The notes under the pieces were generated by a model. It ran no database searches. It was not told the origin of the DNA and worked only from the letters and a program-made list of their open reading frames with translations. The position numbers were made by a program, and so were the translations under genes. Shown here one piece after another: positions 7,187 through 14,257 of a DNA stretch of 32,564 nucleotides (the first letter of the stretch is position 1; each line of letters starts with the position of its first letter). Origin of the DNA: Planobispora rosea (GTDB lineage Bacteria; Actinomycetota; Actinomycetes; Streptosporangiales; Streptosporangiaceae); NCBI RefSeq assembly GCF_014648175.1, contig NZ_BMQP01000060.1, forward strand, positions 1 to 32,564, written 5' to 3'.

Positions 7187-8208
7187 GGCCGGTAGCCGTG
7201 CGGCGTGAGCGCGGTGGACAGGATGAACGCAATCAGCGCGTCGTAGCCGATGCCGTCGGCCGCCGCCATGGTGGCCATGTTCCCGGCATGTGACAGGCCC
7301 GGCAGGGTGTTGGTCTCCAGCCACCACACCCGCGGCCCGTCGCCTGCGCCATCGCCGGCAAGGCCGGCGTCGACGACGAAGTCGCTGCGCGAGTAGCCTG
7401 CACAGCCCAGCGCGCGGTGTGCGGCCTGGGCGTGCTCACGCACCAGCGCCTCGGTGGCCGCCGGTAGGACGGCGGGGCAGTGGTTGGTGAAGGCTGCCGG
7501 GTCGTTCTTGGTGATGTAGTCATAGAAGTCGCTGCCCTTCGGGCGGGTCTCCAGCAGCGGTAGCACTCGCAGTTGCTCGCCGTCTTCCAGCACGGCGGCG
7601 GTGATCGAGGGGCCGGGCCAGAACCGCTCGGCGAACAGCGCCTGCCCGCCGGTGCGCAGCTCGGCCACCGCGGCGGCGAGGTCGTCTTCGCTGCGCGACA
7701 GGCGCATGTCGATGGAGCCGCCTTCGGAGATCGGCTTGATGATGACCGGCAGCTCGATGGCATCGGCTAGGTCTTTTGCGACCACCTCGGCCGGGGCCTG
7801 GTCGTCGATGACGCGGCTGGGCAGGACGCTGACGCCGTGCGCGGCGACCATGGTCTTGGCCGCCGTCTTGTGCATCGCCAGCGCGCTGGCCAGGACCCCG
7901 GAGCCGGTGTAGGGGATGGATAGATGCTCCAGCAGGCCCTGGAGTTTGCCGTCCTCGGCGTACTGGCCGGCGATCGCCAGGAACGCGACGTCGATCTCGC
8001 CAAGCCGCTCCAGCAGATCGGGCCCTGAGGTGTCGATCAGGACCGCGGACAGGCCCGCTCGCTGCAGCGCGGCTAGCGCGGTGGTGCCCGACAGCAGCGA
8101 GCGGGCCCGTTCCCGGGACCGGCCGCCGGTCAGCACGCCGATGCGGCCTTGCCCGGGCAGCGCAAGCTGGCGGGCGTCGAGGCACAGGGGATGGGTGATC
8201 AGGGACAC
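7183..8208 (-). CDS. D-Ala-D-Ala ligase-like ATP-grasp enzyme with altered specificity residues
   Basis: A 341-residue protein from GTG 8208 (GGAG 7 nt upstream), of usual Ddl length. IGVLTGGRSRERARSL matches the Ddl N-terminal motif with conserved Glu33. IPYTGSGVLASALAMHK leads into the ATP-grasp domain, PVIIKPISEGGS carries the ATP-binding Lys, and SRSDFVVD and WWLETNTLPGL supply the metal ligands Asp276, Glu298 and Asn300. Compared from memory with E. coli DdlB, the Ser of EGSSVG is Gly164 and the Tyr of FYDYEAKY is Asn235 (here FYDYITKN). These are members of the Glu-Ser-Tyr set that positions D-Ala. The enzyme is thus predicted to ligate a D-amino acid with ATP, but probably to something other than D-Ala-D-Ala. 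It is the first gene of the operon, divergent from the HTH-deformylase. Confidence 0.9.
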   Translation of the reverse strand: MSLITHPLCLDARQLALPGQGRIGVLTGGRSRERARSLLSGTTALAALQRAGLSAVLIDTSGPDLLERLGEIDVAFLAIAGQYAEDGKLQGLLEHLSIPYTGSGVLASALAMHKTAAKTMVAAHGVSVLPSRVIDDQAPAEVVAKDLADAIELPVIIKPISEGGSIDMRLSRSEDDLAAAVAELRTGGQALFAERFWPGPSITAAVLEDGEQLRVLPLLETRPKGSDFYDYITKNDPAAFTNHCPAVLPAATEALVREHAQAAHRALGCAGYSRSDFVVDAGLAGDGAGDGPRVWWLETNTLPGLSHAGNMATMAAADGIGYDALIAFILSTALTPHGYRP

Positions 8209-8274
8209 GGGGAGTCTCCGATGATCGGTGGACTGGTCGCCTGCCAGCAGACCTCGCCCCGTGCCGGTGAGGTC

Positions 8275-8317
8275 AGCGTGAGTGCGGCTCACTCACGCTT
8301 CACTCACGCATTCACGC
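8275..8317. promoter_or_regulatory. Operator-like repeat cluster in divergent promoter
   Basis: AGCGTGAGTG (8275-8284) and CACTCACGCT (8290-8299) form a perfect 10-bp inverted repeat with spacer CGGCT. A direct copy CACTCACGC follows at 8301-8309, 11 bp on, and a shorter copy TCACGC at 8312-8317. The cluster lies in the 131-bp gap between the ligase operon and the divergent HTH-deformylase gene, as expected of an operator controlling both. The HTH protein is the natural candidate ligand; this is inference. Confidence 0.6.
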
Positions 8318-8339
8318 CGTCCTAGGGAAAGATGAGAGG

Positions 8340-9851
8340 GTGGAAACCCCCCGCAACGAGCCACCCGACGCACAGCACGACGGGCCGCGGGCCTTCGGCG
8401 AGGTTCTGGCGCACTGGCGCCAACGGCGCGGGATGTCCAAGAAGGCCCTGGCCGAGGCGATGGACTACGACCCGTCCTACATCAGCCACATCGAGTCCGG
8501 CCGCCATCCGGCCGGCGAGGATTTCGCTCGCCGCGCCGAGGCGAAGCTGTCGACTGGCGGCCAGGTATGGCAGTCCTGGCACGAGGCCGCGGCGACCGCC
8601 TCGTCAGCCGCGGCGCCCTCGAGTGCTCCCGGCGGGCTGGTGGTGGAAGACGACCATGCCGAGCTGCGCTACGCCGGCGGCATCTACACCGCGACCATGC
8701 GCCGAAGCCTGTGCAACGCCGGCCCGGACCCGGTGATGCGCTACCTGGCCCGCATCAGCGTGGACCGCTACCCCGGCGAGCCCGCCCGCTCCAACGTCCA
8801 CTACCGCGCCCATCCGCTCACCTGGGCCGAGCTTGACCTGAGGGCCGACTGCGACGGCGAGCCGATGAACGTCGAGCCCAAGCACGATCGCGACTGCTTC
8901 AAGGAGGTCTGGTTGTGCTTCTCCAATGACCGCGGCAAGTTCCCGCTGTATCCGGGTGAGCGCGCCACGATCACCTACGCCTACACCGTCCCCGACAGCA
9001 AATGGGGTCCCTGGTTCCAGCGCGCGATCCGGCTGCCTACCCGCCACCTCGGCGTGACCTTGACCTTCCCGGCCGACCTGGAGCCGAAGGTGTGGGGGAC
9101 CGAGACCTCCACCACCGCCGAGGCCGTCCCGCTCCACAACCCCATCACCCGCACCCAGCGCGGCGATGAGACGCTGTTTTCCTGGGGCACCGCCGATCCG
9201 CCGATGGGTGCCCGCTACCGGCTGGAATGGCGCTTTGGTGCCCGGTCCGGCCAGATGGACGCATCCCCGAGCCTGCGCACCAGCAGCGACCGGATGAAGG
9301 CCGCCGGGATCGTCCAGGCCGGAGATGCCATCCTGGCCGCCGTCGCTGAGCCCTTCGACCTGCCCGAGCAGGCCGAGGCGGCCGGCGAGGTGATCGACGC
9401 GTTGTTCGCCGCGCTGGCTCGGGTGCGCGAACAGCACGTCTTCGGCAAGGGCATGGGACTGGCCGCCCCGCAGATCGGCATCGGCCGGGCCGCCGCCATC
9501 GTCATCCCGCCCGATCCCGACGCCGAGGCGGTCGTGCTGCTCAACCCCCGCATCACCGACGCCTCCACCGAGACCGACGAGCAGTACGAGGGCTGCCTGT
9601 CGTTCTTCGATGTGCGCGGCATGGTGCCCCGGCCGCTCACGTTGGAGGTCGAGCACATCGACCTGGACGGCCAGCGCAAGATCACCACGTTCCCGTACGG
9701 CGTGGCCCGGCTCGTCGCTCACGAGATCGACCACCTGAACGGGCAGCTGTACACCAGCCGCATGCGCGCCGGTCTCACGCCGATCCCGGTGGAGGAGTAC
9801 CGCGGGATCGGCAAGCCTTGGATTCCCCCGACCAGCACGTCCCCTCCCTAG
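8340..9851 (+). CDS. XRE-type HTH regulator fused to a complete peptide deformylase domain
   Basis: A 503-residue protein from GTG 8340. Residues 18-70 form an XRE HTH (MSKKALAEAMDYDPSYISHI ESG; recognition helix near 42-52). Residues 105-300 are a Trp/Arg-rich beta domain often found behind HTH domains in actinobacterial proteins. Residues 320-480 are a peptide deformylase with all three motifs: GMGLAAPQIG (371-380), EGCLS with metal ligand Cys419 (417-421), and HEIDHLNG with His461, Glu462 and His465. Stand-alone deformylases are about 170-200 aa and remove the formyl group from nascent Met; here the domain is linked to DNA binding. It is divergent from the D-amino-acid operon and shares an operator-like region with it. 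A plausible role is a formyl-peptide-responsive regulator or an enzyme controlling its own operon. The domain calls are firm; the function is inferred. Confidence 0.92.
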   Translation: METPRNEPPDAQHDGPRAFGEVLAHWRQRRGMSKKALAEAMDYDPSYISHIESGRHPAGEDFARRAEAKLSTGGQVWQSWHEAAATASSAAAPSSAPGGLVVEDDHAELRYAGGIYTATMRRSLCNAGPDPVMRYLARISVDRYPGEPARSNVHYRAHPLTWAELDLRADCDGEPMNVEPKHDRDCFKEVWLCFSNDRGKFPLYPGERATITYAYTVPDSKWGPWFQRAIRLPTRHLGVTLTFPADLEPKVWGTETSTTAEAVPLHNPITRTQRGDETLFSWGTADPPMGARYRLEWRFGARSGQMDASPSLRTSSDRMKAAGIVQAGDAILAAVAEPFDLPEQAEAAGEVIDALFAALARVREQHVFGKGMGLAAPQIGIGRAAAIVIPPDPDAEAVVLLNPRITDASTETDEQYEGCLSFFDVRGMVPRPLTLEVEHIDLDGQRKITTFPYGVARLVAHEIDHLNGQLYTSRMRAGLTPIPVEEYRGIGKPWIPPTSTSPP

Positions 9852-9929
9852 CGCACGTTAACGGCCGTGGCCGCGCTCGTCCCGCTGGCTGGGGTCCGGC
9901 TGGAAGACACCCTGGCCCAGGCGGTCCGC

Positions 9930-9950
9930 GGCGGCACCAGCGGTGCCGCC
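9930..9950 (+). terminator. 9-bp perfect hairpin downstream of HTH-deformylase
   Basis: GGCGGCACC (9930-9938), loop AGC, GGTGCCGCC (9942-9950). It lies 80 bp after the deformylase stop. A stable GC-rich stem with a short loop suits an actinobacterial terminator, although it falls inside decayed GNAT-like sequence. Confidence 0.45.
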
Positions 9951-9951
9951 C

Positions 9952-10162
9952 TGCGGGCCGGAGCATGCCGGGGCCCAGAGGGCTTCCGCTGTACGGGCAG
10001 ATGCCGCCCGCCCCGGGCCTGGAAGCCTTCTACCGCCGCGACGGATTCACCATCGAGCCGCCCGATGGCCCCATCGACCTGTGGAGGATCTTCGGTGTGC
10101 ACGCCAACGTCGCCCCGGGCGCGGGCGAGCGCATCTTCCACCGTTGGCAGCTGTCCGGCTGA
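9952..10162 (+). pseudogene. Remnant of a GNAT-type acetyltransferase (C-terminal piece)
   Basis: The plus-strand frame ending at 10162 contains GLEAFYRRDGFTIEPPDGPI and then LWRIFGVH, resembling the last strands of GNAT N-acetyltransferases, where xFYxRxGF is a common motif before the C-terminal strands. The acetyl-CoA-binding part is missing, and upstream sequence in this frame is Pro/Gly/Arg-rich and non-coding in character. No convincing start precedes it. I read it as a 5'-truncated remnant filling part of the gap between 9851 and 10219. A real but very short protein is less likely. Confidence 0.45.
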
Positions 10163-10218
10163 CCGCAGGTCCGGCGGCAGGGGAGGAGCGGGCCCCGATT
10201 CGCCCTGGCCCCGTGTGC

Positions 10219-10872
10219 TCAGCCCTGATCCGGCCGCGCGCTCAGGTACGCCGACAACGCCTCGATGTGGACCGGATCGGCCGTCGGCTGCGGCGCGGGG
10301 AAGTACTGGTCGAAATAGCCATCGGTGATCGCCCGCATCGGCAGCACGGGGCCGCCCTTAAGGGAAGCGGAGCAGATGGCGTGCCGGATGCTGAGATCCA
10401 GCACCGTGGTGTCCGGGACGATCCATGCCGTGCCGCCCTGGAGCCCTCCGGTGAGCCGGTAGATGATGCCGGCGCGCGAATAGGCGCGCCGGTCATCGAG
10501 CCACGGTTGCGGCGCCACGGTGCCATCGGGCTTGAGCAGTACGCCCTTGCCCCGTGGATCGAGCATCAAGGTTCCGGCGCCGCACCCCTTGGCGTCGATG
10601 ATGAGCCAGGTGGCGCCGGTCAGCACCACGTGGTCGAGGTTGGTGCTGCCCAGACTGCGCGGCTCCAGGCCGGCCCCGCGCACCTGGTGAAACCCTGTCA
10701 GGTCGTGGAAGAGGTGAAAGTGATCGGCTCGGGTGCTCAGCCACTGCTCCAGGGCGTGGGCCACCCGACGTTCGTGAAAGGCGCCCCGCCGCGCGTCCGC
10801 GCCATACTTCGCGCCGCCGGACTCGCTCAGGCTCCCGCCCGGACTTCCATGCACGGTCACACTCATCGGCAT
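10219..10872 (-). CDS. NERD-domain (nuclease-related) protein
   Basis: A 217-residue protein from ATG 10872 (a second ATG at 10866 is equally possible). The first 40 residues are Gly/Ser-rich. The body fits the NERD domain: GAFHERRVAHALEQWL, then a LFHDL strand, then SLGSTNLDHVVLTGATWL, followed by IIDAKGCGAG. The Asp of NLDHV and the DAK motif match the D-(D/E)xK metal site of endonuclease-like folds. NERD proteins are thought to act in DNA processing and are frequent on mobile elements. The C-terminal 90 residues contain no other recognised domain. Downstream of the orphan gene at 10980 on the same strand, with a gap of about 100 bp. Confidence 0.82.
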   Translation of the reverse strand: MPMSVTVHGSPGGSLSESGGAKYGADARRGAFHERRVAHALEQWLSTRADHFHLFHDLTGFHQVRGAGLEPRSLGSTNLDHVVLTGATWLIIDAKGCGAGTLMLDPRGKGVLLKPDGTVAPQPWLDDRRAYSRAGIIYRLTGGLQGGTAWIVPDTTVLDLSIRHAICSASLKGGPVLPMRAITDGYFDQYFPAPQPTADPVHIEALSAYLSARPDQG

Positions 10873-10979
10873 ACCCCATGGGGATCTTCGAGAGTTGGGT
10901 GGGTTGGCCCCGACGCTAGCGGTGGGCACTGACAATCCGGCGGCCGCGCGCCGGAGGCGGGCCATCCTGCCGAGGGCCG

Positions 10980-11480
10980 CTACGGACGCGGACGCCCGCC
11001 CGGCTGAGTTTCGGCGTAGGCGACCACGGCGCTGATGAGCAGCCCGGCCCGCGCGCAGGCGGCGGCGTTCTCCTCCAGGTGGGCCGCATCGTCCAACTGC
11101 AGGCCGCAGCCCACCAGCAGCAACACCGCACCGAGCCGGTGGGCGTGCTCGCGCCAGCCGGGCGGGGTTGCCAGCTGCAGATCCGACACAAAGGACTGCT
11201 CGGGAGTATCCCGGGGCGAGCACACCCGCAGCAGGCCGGTGGCATCGAGCTCGACCCGCCAAGAGGTGACCGTCGGTGCGGGAGGCTGGGCGGGATCGGC
11301 CACCAGCGCGAAGCCGTCCCTGAGTGGCAACGCGATGATCACGCTGATGGGGTCGCCCCCCGGACCGGGGGCACGCACCGGCGTGGGGTCGTCCACCCAC
11401 AGAAACGGGATCTTCCCGGCCGGATACGTGACCAGTGCGGCCAGTGCCATGATCAGGCGGGGCGCATCGGGGTCCGTCAC
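10980..11480 (-). CDS. Hypothetical protein (166 aa)
   Basis: From GTG 11480 (VTDPDAPRLIMALAALV) the frame shows consistent actinobacterial codon use to its stop at 10980. The product has alternating hydrophobic strands (IPFLWVDD, ISVIIALPL, GFALVAD) followed by a helical C-terminal half (AHRLGAVLLLVGCGLQL), consistent with a small soluble alpha/beta protein. No signal peptide and no catalytic motif recognised. It is upstream of the NERD gene on the same strand and divergent from the gene at 11653, with a shared 172-bp promoter region. Confidence 0.7.
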   Translation of the reverse strand: MTDPDAPRLIMALAALVTYPAGKIPFLWVDDPTPVRAPGPGGDPISVIIALPLRDGFALVADPAQPPAPTVTSWRVELDATGLLRVCSPRDTPEQSFVSDLQLATPPGWREHAHRLGAVLLLVGCGLQLDDAAHLEENAAACARAGLLISAVVAYAETQPGGRPRP

Positions 11481-11652
11481 GCCGCCATCGTGGCACTGGA
11501 GACCGGCCCCGGGAGCAGAAGTTCGCCAGATTCCGCCCGACCCTCGGCCCGGTCTGACACCCTCCGGCCCGAACGTCGGCGATCGGACGGTTTCCCCTGC
11601 GGGCAGCGGCCGGATCCGGCACCATCGGACCGAGCAGGGAAGGGGAGTGGCC

Positions 11653-12108
11653 ATGAAACCTTCGCCCGAGAGCCGCAGTCGGTATGTGCCGAACCTGCAC
11701 GAGCATCTGCAGCTGACCGGTGCCGAAGAGCGGACGTTCTCCTTCGAGGAGGTCATCGCCGTCCGTGACCGGCTGACCGGAACCACCACCCCAGCCGATC
11801 CGTCCAGCGCCGACGCCATCGACTGGGCGAAGGTCGCCGCCTACCGCACCGCCCTGGCCGAGCAGCACCTGCGCCACGGCGATCTGGGCCCGGCGTTCCA
11901 CGTTGCGCTGAGCTACACCGGCGGCTCGATATCGGCCGCCCGCGCGCACCTGCTGGCCGTCTTCGGGCGCGCCCCGTCACGTTCGTATGCCGCCGTGCTC
12001 TACCGGACCTGGCAGAAGGCGGACGCGCACCGGCGGGCCGAGGCCATTGGCCGCCTGCGCACCCTGGGTGTGGTGTTGCCCGAAGAGCGCAGCCACCAGC
12101 CATCGTGA
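11653..12108 (+). CDS. Hypothetical protein (151 aa)
   Basis: ATG 11653 is preceded by a strong AGGGGAG ribosome binding site 5-6 nt upstream. The mostly helical product starts MKPSPESRSRYVPNLHEHLQ and includes RTALAEQHLRHGDLGPAFHV and a C-terminal YRTWQKADAHRRAEAIGRLR segment rich in Arg and Ala, suggestive of helices binding nucleic acid or protein. No family recognised. It stands alone, divergent from the orphan gene ending at 10980. Confidence 0.72.
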   Translation: MKPSPESRSRYVPNLHEHLQLTGAEERTFSFEEVIAVRDRLTGTTTPADPSSADAIDWAKVAAYRTALAEQHLRHGDLGPAFHVALSYTGGSISAARAHLLAVFGRAPSRSYAAVLYRTWQKADAHRRAEAIGRLRTLGVVLPEERSHQPS

Positions 12109-12160
12109 GGGATCCGGACCGCCGACACTCATGAGTAATCCCAGCGGCCGGGCGCGACAC

Positions 12161-12267
12161 TGTGACACAGAATGTGCATTATCTGTCGCACTGGCCTCGG
12201 CGGCGCCGCTGCGGCCCAACTCGCCGCCGGGCGGACCGGCCCCGACTCGGCAACGTTATGTGTCACA
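12161..12267. repeat. Separated inverted repeat TGTGACAC / GTGTCACA upstream of integrase remnant
   Basis: TGTGACAC (12161-12168) and GTGTCACA (12260-12267) are inverted copies 91 bp apart, in an AT-richer stretch just upstream of the broken integrase gene. They could be regulator or recombinase arm sites. The match is short and could be chance. Confidence 0.3.
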
Positions 12268-12285
12268 TCGCCCAGGGGTGAGCTC

Positions 12286-12621
12286 GTGCCGGTCCTCGTG
12301 CTTCCGATTCCGGCGCCGGACGATGCCGGCGGGCCGAGCGTGGCCGAGGCCGTCGATCGCTTCCTCCACTCCCTTACCGCGGCCACGACCCGGGCCGGTT
12401 ACGCCGCGTCCCTGGCCCACCTGAGTGCACGCGCAGGCGATCGGCCTGCGGCTGAGCTGGAGCGCTGGACCACCACCGCCGCCGCCACCTAGAACCGGCA
12501 CCTGTCGGCGCTGGTGTCCTTCACCACCTGGGTCCAGCGCCAGGAGATCCTGGCCACCAACCCGGCCCGGCGCCTACAGCGTCGCAAACCCGCCCGCCGC
12601 GGCGACCGCGCCATCCCGGCC
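12286..12621 (+). pseudogene. Tyrosine recombinase/integrase remnant with in-frame TAG
   Basis: From GTG 12286 (AGGGG 8 nt upstream) the frame encodes a SAM-like core-binding domain: SVAEAVDRFLHSLTAATTRA, then GYAASLAHLSARAG. TAG at 12490-12492 interrupts it. The same frame continues directly with NRHLSALVSFTTWVQRQEIL and ATNPARRLQRR, the usual next helices of XerC/D-like integrases. The position before NRHLSAL is often Trp or Arg, so a TGG-to-TAG change is plausible. The catalytic domain (R-H-R-Y) is absent: sequence after about 12621 loses similarity. The gene is therefore broken twice, by a nonsense codon and by a 3' deletion. Confidence 0.8.
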
Positions 12622-12685
12622 GCCTGCGCCGGACAAGAGGGCGCAACTGCCCGGCGACCGTGCCCGAAAGCCGACCGCAGGCCTC

Positions 12686-13174
12686 TTAGATCACCTCGGG
12701 CACCTGGTAGTCGGCGTGGGCGCCCAGGCGCTGGCCGGGCCGCAGCCCGGCCAGGAAGTAGGCCACGCAGGTGGCGCCGCTGTGGCAGCGCACGCTGAGG
12801 CCGTAGCGGTGGGCCTGGCCGGTGGTCGGGGTGATGGCGGCGATCTCGGTGTGGCCGGTGTTGGTCAGCGTGGCGATCAGCCAAGCCTGCACATCGGCCA
12901 GGCGGATACGCTCGCCGTCGGCCACCAGCGGCACGGGCGGCAGCGGGTCGGGAGCCGGGCCTTCGACGATCTGCTCGGCGGCGGCGCGGCCGCCGGAGGG
13001 GGCGGTACCGACCATCTGCACCAGCAGTTGCGCGCCGGTGGTGAACGCGATGCGCGCGCCGATGGGCTTGTCGGTGATGCCGGCGGCGGCGAACGACTCC
13101 ACGCTTGTGATCACATCAGCCGGGTGGGCCCGGATCGTATCGATCACGAACTGCTGGAATCGCGCGATCTGCAT
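12686..13174 (-). CDS. Hypothetical protein (162 aa)
   Basis: ATG 13174 has GGGGGA 7-8 nt upstream. The product starts MQIARFQQFVIDTIRAHPAD with an amphipathic helix, followed by strands (IGARIAFTTGAQLLVQMVG) and a C-terminal half with VRCHSGATCVAYFLAGL and three Cys/His residues that could bind metal. No signal peptide or membrane helix. No family recognised. Its 3' end faces the integrase remnant, whose missing 3' part was probably lost when this segment arrived. Confidence 0.72.
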   Translation of the reverse strand: MQIARFQQFVIDTIRAHPADVITSVESFAAAGITDKPIGARIAFTTGAQLLVQMVGTAPSGGRAAAEQIVEGPAPDPLPPVPLVADGERIRLADVQAWLIATLTNTGHTEIAAITPTTGQAHRYGLSVRCHSGATCVAYFLAGLRPGQRLGAHADYQVPEVI

Positions 13175-13384
13175 GGATGGATCCCCCGGGTGGTGGTTGT
13201 CGATGGTGCGGGCAGCAGTCTGCCACCGGGGGTGAGGGCGACAGTTGCCGGGGCAGGCCGGACATCGGCCACCGTGCCCGCAGGTCAGCGGCTCATCGCC
13301 TCCAGCCGATCACGGCGACACCGGCCGGGCCCACGGCTGGCGGGGAATGGCGGCACGGGCAGCTCATGTGATCAAATGCGGTCC

Positions 13385-13489
13385 ATGAGCATCGATACGA
13401 CCCTCATCACGACGACTGGTGTCATGGCCGCCCACACTGGGGGCATGGCTCTCACGACCGGTGGCATGCGGCATATCGGCGGCATGTGA
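13385..13489 (+). CDS. Possible 34-aa peptide with three Gly-Gly-Met repeats (RiPP-precursor-like)
   Basis: ATG 13385 to TGA 13487-13489. The sequence MSIDTTLITTTGVMAAHTGG continues with MALTTGGMRHIGGM. The first half is Thr-rich; the second repeats xGGM three times (HTGGM, TTGGM, HIGGM) and ends exactly with the last GGM. Such a leader plus repetitive small-residue core recalls ribosomally made, modified peptide precursors, but no modifying enzyme is adjacent apart from a carbamoyltransferase remnant 10 bp downstream. There is no good ribosome binding site (GCGGTCC precedes the ATG), so expression is uncertain. It could also be a remnant of a longer gene. Confidence 0.35.
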   Translation: MSIDTTLITTTGVMAAHTGGMALTTGGMRHIGGM

Positions 13490-13498
13490 TCTCTTCTG

Positions 13499-13768
13499 TT
13501 GGCGCCCCGGGTACGCGCCGAGCAGATCGCCGGCGTCGTCTACATCGACGGCACCGCCCGGGTGCAGACCGTCGATGCGGCGACTCACCCGGCCTTCGCC
13601 GCGCTGATCGGCAACTTCCACCGCCTGACCGGTGTGCCCGTCGTGCTCAACACCTCCTTCAACGACCGCGAGCCGATCGTGGAGACCCCCGCCCACGCGC
13701 TGGCCACCTTCCAGGCCAGCGCCCTGGACGCGTTGTGCATCGGCGACTACCTCGTGACCAAGACCTGA
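13499..13768 (+). pseudogene. Carbamoyltransferase C-terminal fragment (5'-truncated)
   Basis: The 89-residue frame opening at TTG 13499 matches the C-terminal domain of NodU/CmcH-type carbamoyltransferases: VYIDGTARVQTVD, then the highly conserved VVLNTSFND, EPIVETPAHALATF and ALDALCIGDYLV. Full-length family members have about 500-600 residues, with an N-terminal Kae1-like catalytic domain that is absent here. Similarity starts abruptly right after the 34-aa ORF, pointing to a deletion or recombination junction near 13495. A functional 90-residue product is unlikely. The Nudix gene follows after 18 bp and may once have been in the same operon. Confidence 0.85.
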
Positions 13769-13786
13769 ACTTGCGACAATGAGTGC

Positions 13787-14257
13787 ATGTCCACACCGAC
13801 CCTGCGCCCGGCCGCCCGCGTCATCACCCTTGATGAGCACGACCGCGTGCTGCTGCTGAGGTATGAGGACGAGGCCGGCGGGGGGTTTTGGGCCACCCCG
13901 GGTGGCTCGCTGGAACCCGGTGAGGACTACGCCCGCGCCGCCGCCCGGGAGGTCCGCGAGGAACTCGGCGTCGACGACGTCGTCCTCGGCCCGCAGGTCG
14001 CGATCCGCAGCAGCGACCACCTGGTCGGCGGCCGACCGGTGCGCCAGGTCGAGCGGTACTACATCGCCCGCATACCCGCCGCCCAGGTCCGGTCCCAGGA
14101 TGCGACTCAGCCCGATGAGATCCAGGGGTGGTGCTGGTGGTCGCTGCCGGAGCTGAGCGCCAGCGACCAGAGCGTCTATCCGATCGGTCTGGGCGATCTG
14201 GTGGCGGCCTATCTCACCCACGGCGCTCCGCTCAGGCCGTTGCAGCTCGCCGGCTGA
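13787..14257 (+). CDS. Nudix hydrolase
   Basis: A 156-residue protein from ATG 13787. The Nudix box is complete: GGSLEPGEDYARAAA followed by REVREELGV, supplying the metal-binding Glu residues of the GX5EX7REUXEEXGU signature at about residues 43-65. The N-terminal RVITLDEHDRVLLLRYE and the WCWWSLPEL strand are typical of small MutT/ADP-ribose-pyrophosphatase-like enzymes. These hydrolyse nucleoside diphosphate-linked compounds; the substrate cannot be told. It follows the carbamoyltransferase remnant by 18 bp on the same strand. Intact and probably functional. Confidence 0.93.
   Translation: MSTPTLRPAARVITLDEHDRVLLLRYEDEAGGGFWATPGGSLEPGEDYARAAAREVREELGVDDVVLGPQVAIRSSDHLVGGRPVRQVERYYIARIPAAQVRSQDATQPDEIQGWCWWSLPELSASDQSVYPIGLGDLVAAYLTHGAPLRPLQLAG

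Noticed and set aside
8604..9734. 376-codon minus-strand frame opposite the HTH-deformylase
   Set aside because: Shadow frame; all conserved deformylase motifs are on the plus strand.
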